Shown piece by piece: positions 6,784-10,401 of a DNA stretch of 10,401 bases. Positions within the stretch are counted from its first letter, which is position 1, and the number at the start of each line of letters is the position of its first letter. Origin of the DNA: Planctomycetota bacterium (GTDB lineage Bacteria > Planctomycetota > UBA11346); contig JAHEDF010000100.1 of assembly GCA_024641365.1 (NCBI GenBank), positions 1 through 10,401 on the forward strand, in the 5' to 3' direction. The notes under the pieces were generated by a model that was not told the DNA's origin, searched no databases, and was given only the letters and a program-made list of their open reading frames with translations. A program made the translations under genes and the position numbers.

Positions 6784-7362
6784 GTGCCGGATCAACCATT
6801 CGACATGTTAGACTGCCTGACGCGCGTACGGGCTGGAGATCAACAAGCTGCAAGCTTGTTAGTTCACCATACCCACGCGCTGGTCCTGAAATTAGTGCGT
6901 GCTTATCACGCGCGTAGTTTCAGCGACGACGATTTAGTGCAGGAGGTGTATCTGACCATGTTCGCTCGACTCGATCGTTATGAGGCACGCGACAATGTTC
7001 CATTCGAACATTGGTTGTCACGCCTGACAGTTAATACCTGCCGCGATGTGTTGCGCGCTGAACGCCGACGCCCAACTGGCGTTGCTTTATCACAGCAAGC
7101 GCAAGAAAGCCTGTCCTTTTTACAAACTGGTCACGGCGCACATGACAATGCCGCAGCTGCTCGTGAATTAATTGAATTTTTATTTGCGCAATTACCACCC
7201 AATGATTCTTTAGTACTCACCTTACTTGATTTAGAACAACGCAGTGTCGCTGACATTAGTCAGATCACTGGTTGGAGTCGTCCACTAGTAAAAGTGCGTG
7301 CCTTTCGTGCACGACAACGATTAAAAACTATCATCGCACAACATAAATTGGAGGGTCCATGA
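6784..7362 (+). CDS. ECF-type RNA polymerase sigma factor
   Basis: A 192-residue sigma-70 family factor with only regions 2 and 4, the mark of extracytoplasmic function sigma factors. Region 2 covers about 22-95. It includes the core-binding segment FSDDDLVQEVYLTMFARLDRY (46-66) and the DNA-contacting part ending LTVNTCRDVLRAERRRP (81-97). A linker follows, then region 4 (about 130-183) with the helix-turn-helix SVADISQITGWSRPLVKVRAFRARQRL. The start is the GTG at 6784, with AGGG eight bases upstream; an ATG at 6805 is a possible alternative. The stop overlaps the next start (ATGA), so translation of the putative anti-sigma is coupled to it, as in classical sigma/anti-sigma pairs. It should direct RNA polymerase to a small regulon that probably includes its own operon (inference). 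Confidence 0.93.
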   Translation: MPDQPFDMLDCLTRVRAGDQQAASLLVHHTHALVLKLVRAYHARSFSDDDLVQEVYLTMFARLDRYEARDNVPFEHWLSRLTVNTCRDVLRAERRRPTGVALSQQAQESLSFLQTGHGAHDNAAAARELIEFLFAQLPPNDSLVLTLLDLEQRSVADISQITGWSRPLVKVRAFRARQRLKTIIAQHKLEGP

Positions 7363-7793
7363 GTACACCCGATGAACGCTGGCAACAATTATTAACCACG
7401 GCACGACAAGCACCCGCACAGCGTGCTGTTTTGCATGATTTTCATGCTGCCACATTAGCTGCGCATGGTTTGCATGTTTATCGGCAACAGCAAGAAGCTG
7501 AACGCACGTGGCGCGGTTTGGCGCTGGCGGCATCTTTATTTATGGCCTGTATGATTGGTCTCGGTGCCCTTGCCTCTTTGATGAGCGATGAATCACCCCT
7601 CTTAATGGGGGATATTTTTGCGCAGGTGACAAGTCAGGTACCGAATACCAATTTTATTCCAGCGCCACCTCGCCCGCCTCCTATTGCGATGACCGTCGCA
7701 GAACACATGTCCTCTTTGTCACCCACCTCATTTATTAATTCATTTAATGAATGGATTAATCCGAACACATCTACCCAGGAGATAACTCCATGA
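7359..7793 (+). CDS. Single-pass membrane protein, putative anti-sigma factor
   Basis: A 144-residue protein whose start overlaps the sigma stop. Residues 1-50 are a soluble, helical, Arg/Gln/His-rich segment expected in the cytoplasm. One membrane helix spans about 53-76 (LALAASLFMACMIGLGALASL). The rest would be periplasmic and has a proline-rich stretch PAPPRPPP (101-108). Position, size and topology fit an anti-sigma factor that holds the sigma at the membrane. However, the HxxxCxxC zinc motif of ZAS-type anti-sigma factors is absent, and I see no recognised anti-sigma domain. The call therefore rests on context. It overlaps the next gene by ATGA, with AGGAG eight bases before that start. 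It could instead be an unrelated membrane subunit. Confidence 0.75.
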   Translation: MSTPDERWQQLLTTARQAPAQRAVLHDFHAATLAAHGLHVYRQQQEAERTWRGLALAASLFMACMIGLGALASLMSDESPLLMGDIFAQVTSQVPNTNFIPAPPRPPPIAMTVAEHMSSLSPTSFINSFNEWINPNTSTQEITP

Positions 7794-8380
7794 TTATGGC
7801 CGACGTCCTTACTTGGTTTCTTATTATTATAGGTGTTTTACTCGTTTTACATGCCCATTGGATTGCTGCCTATGCATTGTTTCCCAGTCTCGTCGAAGGC
7901 AGTCGTCAGCGCTACGAACGACGCCCAGTTGCCGCCACTATGCTCGGACTCGTCATAATAATCCCTGTCCTTATTATTGGTGCGATTATTATTAATGTCT
8001 TAAAGCATCCGCTCATTGCCGTTATTATTATTGGTATATGGATGATCCCAGCACTCTTAGCATTGCTAGGTTCTGCCGGTCTCGCTTTACGTATTGGTGC
8101 TGGCATGGGATCACGATCAGAACAAACGCCCCCCTATCGCACCATGATGAAAGGCAGCACTGTTTTATCGCTCACATTTTTGACACCCATTTTGGGCTGG
8201 TTTGTGTTGTTACCGTGGACGTTAGTCAGCGGCTTTGGTGCGTCGCTCATGACCATTCGCGGACGGCGTAACGGGACCGGAATAAATCCGCCGGCGCCAA
8301 CACCAAACGTTCCTGATACAGTTTCGGATGCGACGGAAACAAAATCGACTATTATTACTCCGCCAACGACAACACCATGA
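7790..8380 (+). CDS. Four-helix integral membrane protein of unknown function
   Basis: I do not recognise this 196-residue protein. It has about four hydrophobic segments (5-33, 47-70, 74-101 and 122-151), very rich in Ile, Leu and Val. A basic loop with RQRYERRP (39-46) lies between helices 1 and 2, which suggests that this loop is cytoplasmic. A glycine-rich turn RIGAGMGSRSEQTPP sits at about 101-115. The C-terminal tail (about 160-196) is hydrophilic and rich in Pro and Thr, with a likely disordered end ATETKSTIITPPTTTP. No catalytic motif is visible. The ATG at 7790 is preferred over the ATG at 7796 because AGGAG is eight bases upstream. It overlaps both neighbours by ATGA, so it is made in step with the sigma pair and the DUF1800 protein. 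It may be an envelope scaffold or part of the signal sensor (inference). Confidence 0.8.
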   Translation: MIMADVLTWFLIIIGVLLVLHAHWIAAYALFPSLVEGSRQRYERRPVAATMLGLVIIIPVLIIGAIIINVLKHPLIAVIIIGIWMIPALLALLGSAGLALRIGAGMGSRSEQTPPYRTMMKGSTVLSLTFLTPILGWFVLLPWTLVSGFGASLMTIRGRRNGTGINPPAPTPNVPDTVSDATETKSTIITPPTTTP

Positions 8381-9855
8381 CATTGTCACGCCGTTCATTA
8401 TTACAGACAGGCATTATTGGCGGCATTGGGCTGAGTTCACTCACGGGGTGCCAAGCAACCAACGCCATTACCGGGGTTTTTTCTTCACCTGCGGCGCCTA
8501 TGGCGATTGCCTCGGATACGAAAATGGATGTTGTGTCGCATGCCTTAATGCGACTCACTTATGGCATCCATCCAGATGATCGTGCACGTGTGATTAATTT
8601 ATCACACGATCAACATGATGCAGTACAGCAATGGATCGAACAGCAATTACAACCGCACGGCATTGATGATCAGAGTTGCGAACGATTAATACGTCGTTTT
8701 GAAGCCTTAGCACAACCACTTGGCGAATTATACGAATTCAAAGAACGCGTATTGCTGCGTGAATTGACCACCGCAACCACGCTGCGCGCAGTTTATAGCA
8801 ACCGCCAATTACATGAGCGCCTCGTCGGATTTTGGCATGATCATTTCAATGTTGATATGTCGAAAGGAGAATGTGCCTGGGTAACGGTTGCCTATGACCG
8901 CGATGTCATTCGCGCGCATGCATTGAATAAATTTTCAGACTTATTGCGCAGTGTTGTATTAAGCCCTGCTATGTTGTGGTATTTAGATGGTCGAGTTAAT
9001 CGCGTCAGTAATGTTGGCATGAAACCAAATGAAAATTATGCCCGCGAATTATTAGAACTGCACACATTAGGTGTTGATGGTGGTTATAGTCAAAACGATG
9101 TCATGGAAGTTGCACGTTGTCTGAGCGGTTGGACAGTGCGCAATAAAAAGCGATTTAAAAAAGGAACTATCGAATTTCATCACTCTGATCATGATGATGG
9201 CGAAAAAACTGTTCTTGGCACGACAATTCCTGCTGGTGGTGGGCAACGTGATTTAGATATGGTGCTTGACCTGGTAGCCCACCATCCGTCTACAGCCCGA
9301 CATATTGCACGAAAATTATGTCAGCATTTTATTCATGATCATCCAGATGCCGCGGTCATACAGTCCGTCGAAAAAGCATTCATAGCGAGTGACGGGGATA
9401 TAGCGACAACCATGCGTGCCCTCACCGCTAGCTCAGCATTTATTAATCCCGTTAATTTCGCAGCAAAATTAAAACGTCCTTTCCATTATATCGCCTCATG
9501 TCTACGGACAACCGCAGCTGCGAGTGATGGTGGTTATGCTATTTACGATTATTTACAGCGTTTAGGACACTTACCATTTCAGTTTCCAACACCAGATGGC
9601 CAGCCCGATCATATCGATGCGTGGTCTGGTTCATTATTGTGGCGCTGGCGATTTGCCGCTGCTTTGACCAATAAAAAGTTGCGTGGCACGACCCTTAATC
9701 ACAGGGAATTACTGCAACGCTGTGGATCCCAGACAGGAGTCATCGCTCACATTCTCGGACGTAAACCGACACCTGATGAAGTGACATTTATTACTAAAGA
9801 TCCACAGCAAGCACTTGGTCTGTTATTAGCCTCACCACATTTTCAGTATTGTTAA
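8377..9855 (+). CDS. DUF1800 family protein, Tat-exported lipoprotein
   Basis: A 492-residue DUF1800 (PF08811) protein, usually encoded beside DUF1501. The function of the family is not established. The N-terminus has a twin-arginine motif SRRSLLQ (4-10), a hydrophobic stretch, and a lipobox LTGC (22-25), so Cys25 would be lipidated after Tat export. The family signatures are clear: HALMRLTYGIHPDD (55-68), VGFWHDHFNVD (150-160), PNENYARELLELHTLGVDGGYSQNDV (217-242) and ARCLSGWTV (246-254). The length is usual. The start overlaps the previous stop by ATGA. The next gene follows after 12 bases in the same frame, separated by one TAA, so a readthrough would give a DUF1800-DUF1501 fusion. It probably works with the downstream product at the inner or outer membrane. 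Confidence 0.92.
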   Translation: MTLSRRSLLQTGIIGGIGLSSLTGCQATNAITGVFSSPAAPMAIASDTKMDVVSHALMRLTYGIHPDDRARVINLSHDQHDAVQQWIEQQLQPHGIDDQSCERLIRRFEALAQPLGELYEFKERVLLRELTTATTLRAVYSNRQLHERLVGFWHDHFNVDMSKGECAWVTVAYDRDVIRAHALNKFSDLLRSVVLSPAMLWYLDGRVNRVSNVGMKPNENYARELLELHTLGVDGGYSQNDVMEVARCLSGWTVRNKKRFKKGTIEFHHSDHDDGEKTVLGTTIPAGGGQRDLDMVLDLVAHHPSTARHIARKLCQHFIHDHPDAAVIQSVEKAFIASDGDIATTMRALTASSAFINPVNFAAKLKRPFHYIASCLRTTAAASDGGYAIYDYLQRLGHLPFQFPTPDGQPDHIDAWSGSLLWRWRFAAALTNKKLRGTTLNHRELLQRCGSQTGVIAHILGRKPTPDEVTFITKDPQQALGLLLASPHFQYC

Positions 9856-9867
9856 AAGGTCGCACGT

Positions 9868-10401
9868 ATGACAACGCAACGCACATTAGTAACTGTTTTT
9901 CTGCGCGGTGGTGCCGATGGTCTTACTTTATTGCCACCCATTAATGACGCCATTTATGAACAAGCGCGACCAACTTTAAAAGTTACTGATGGGTTTCAAC
10001 TAAATGAACAGTTTTTATTACACCCATTATTAAACGCCTTAGTTCCTCTCTATAAACGTGGCGACATGGCCATCATTCCAGCTTGTGGTAGTGATGACGA
10101 TACACGGTCACATTTTTATGCGCAGGATTTAATGGAGCACGGTGGCACCAGTGTTGCAGGCGGATGGATTGGACGCTTCTTACGCAGTGCGACCACACCA
10201 CTCGGTACTGGCGTACTAGATGCAGTTGCTATTGGCGGTGCGGTTCATGAAAGTTTACGCGGCGCACCAAATGCCACCGCATTTACCTCACTGGCTGATG
10301 TTATCGGGTCGGATGCTGATCGCACCATGCTCAACTCGCTCCAACAGTGGTACGCTCAAGATGCACAATTAGGACAGCCAGCACTGGCAGCAATTGCTGC
10401 C
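9868..10401 (+). CDS. DUF1501 family protein, N-terminal part (runs off the window)
   Basis: The first 178 residues of a DUF1501 (PF07394) protein, a family that as I recall has the alkaline-phosphatase/sulfatase fold. The gene continues past the right edge. Family landmarks are TVFLRGGADGLTLLPP (9-24), the FLLHPLLNALVPLYKRGD block (49-66), SHFYAQDLMEHG (81-92) and GGWIGRFLR (98-106). The ATG at 9868 has AAAAGG with a good spacing of eight bases. Upstream in frame there are only four codons before the DUF1800 stop, so there is no room for a leader. Unlike many DUF1501 proteins, no Tat or Sec signal is present; the mature-like sequence begins at once. It is co-transcribed with DUF1800. It may be carried out by the Tat-tagged partner or may act in the cytoplasm (inference). 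Confidence 0.93.
   Translation, partial: MTTQRTLVTVFLRGGADGLTLLPPINDAIYEQARPTLKVTDGFQLNEQFLLHPLLNALVPLYKRGDMAIIPACGSDDDTRSHFYAQDLMEHGGTSVAGGWIGRFLRSATTPLGTGVLDAVAIGGAVHESLRGAPNATAFTSLADVIGSDADRTMLNSLQQWYAQDAQLGQPALAAIAA

Noticed and set aside
1..10401. tRNA, rRNA and CRISPR arrays
   Set aside because: No cloverleaf, rRNA-like segment or regularly spaced repeats were seen by eye.

Overview
The window suggests a Gram-negative member of the PVC group (Planctomycetota, Verrucomicrobiota or a relative). The reasons are the combination of a DUF1080-type secreted hydrolase, a PhoD-like phosphatase, DUF1800 and DUF1501 proteins and a small ECF sigma factor, together with Sec, Tat and lipoprotein signals. 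This is inferred from gene content only. Base composition is moderate (mid-40s % G+C by eye), with two clearly more A+T-rich small genes near the left end.

Layout. Bases 3-644 hold the C-terminal part of an M20 metallopeptidase that enters from the left. Bases 656-1556 hold two convergent, A+T-rich genes of unknown function: a membrane-anchored protein, and a tiny zinc-knuckle-like two-helix membrane protein. From 1646 to 6698 there are two divergent pairs of exported proteins: a DUF1080 protein (minus) with a PhoD-like phosphatase (plus), then a lectin-fold DUF1080-like protein (minus) with an esterase D/Fes-type esterase (plus). The convergent ends of the two pairs meet at about 4490-4727. 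That gap carries a strong bidirectional terminator and a 161-base, repeat-ended element that looks like a MITE.

From 6784 to the right edge, five genes form one tight plus-strand operon: an ECF sigma factor, a single-pass membrane protein placed where an anti-sigma factor would sit, a four-helix membrane protein, a Tat-exported DUF1800 lipoprotein, and the start of a DUF1501 protein. The first four genes overlap by ATGA and the fifth follows 12 bases later. A possible ECF-type promoter lies just upstream.

Working together (inference): the left and middle parts look like a scavenging set of periplasmic or cell-surface hydrolases acting on peptides, sugars, phosphate esters and carboxyl esters. 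The right-hand operon looks like a self-regulated module in which a sigma factor and its membrane partner control a DUF1800/DUF1501 pair at the envelope. The biochemical role of that pair is not known to me, and this operon is the best candidate in the window for an undescribed system.
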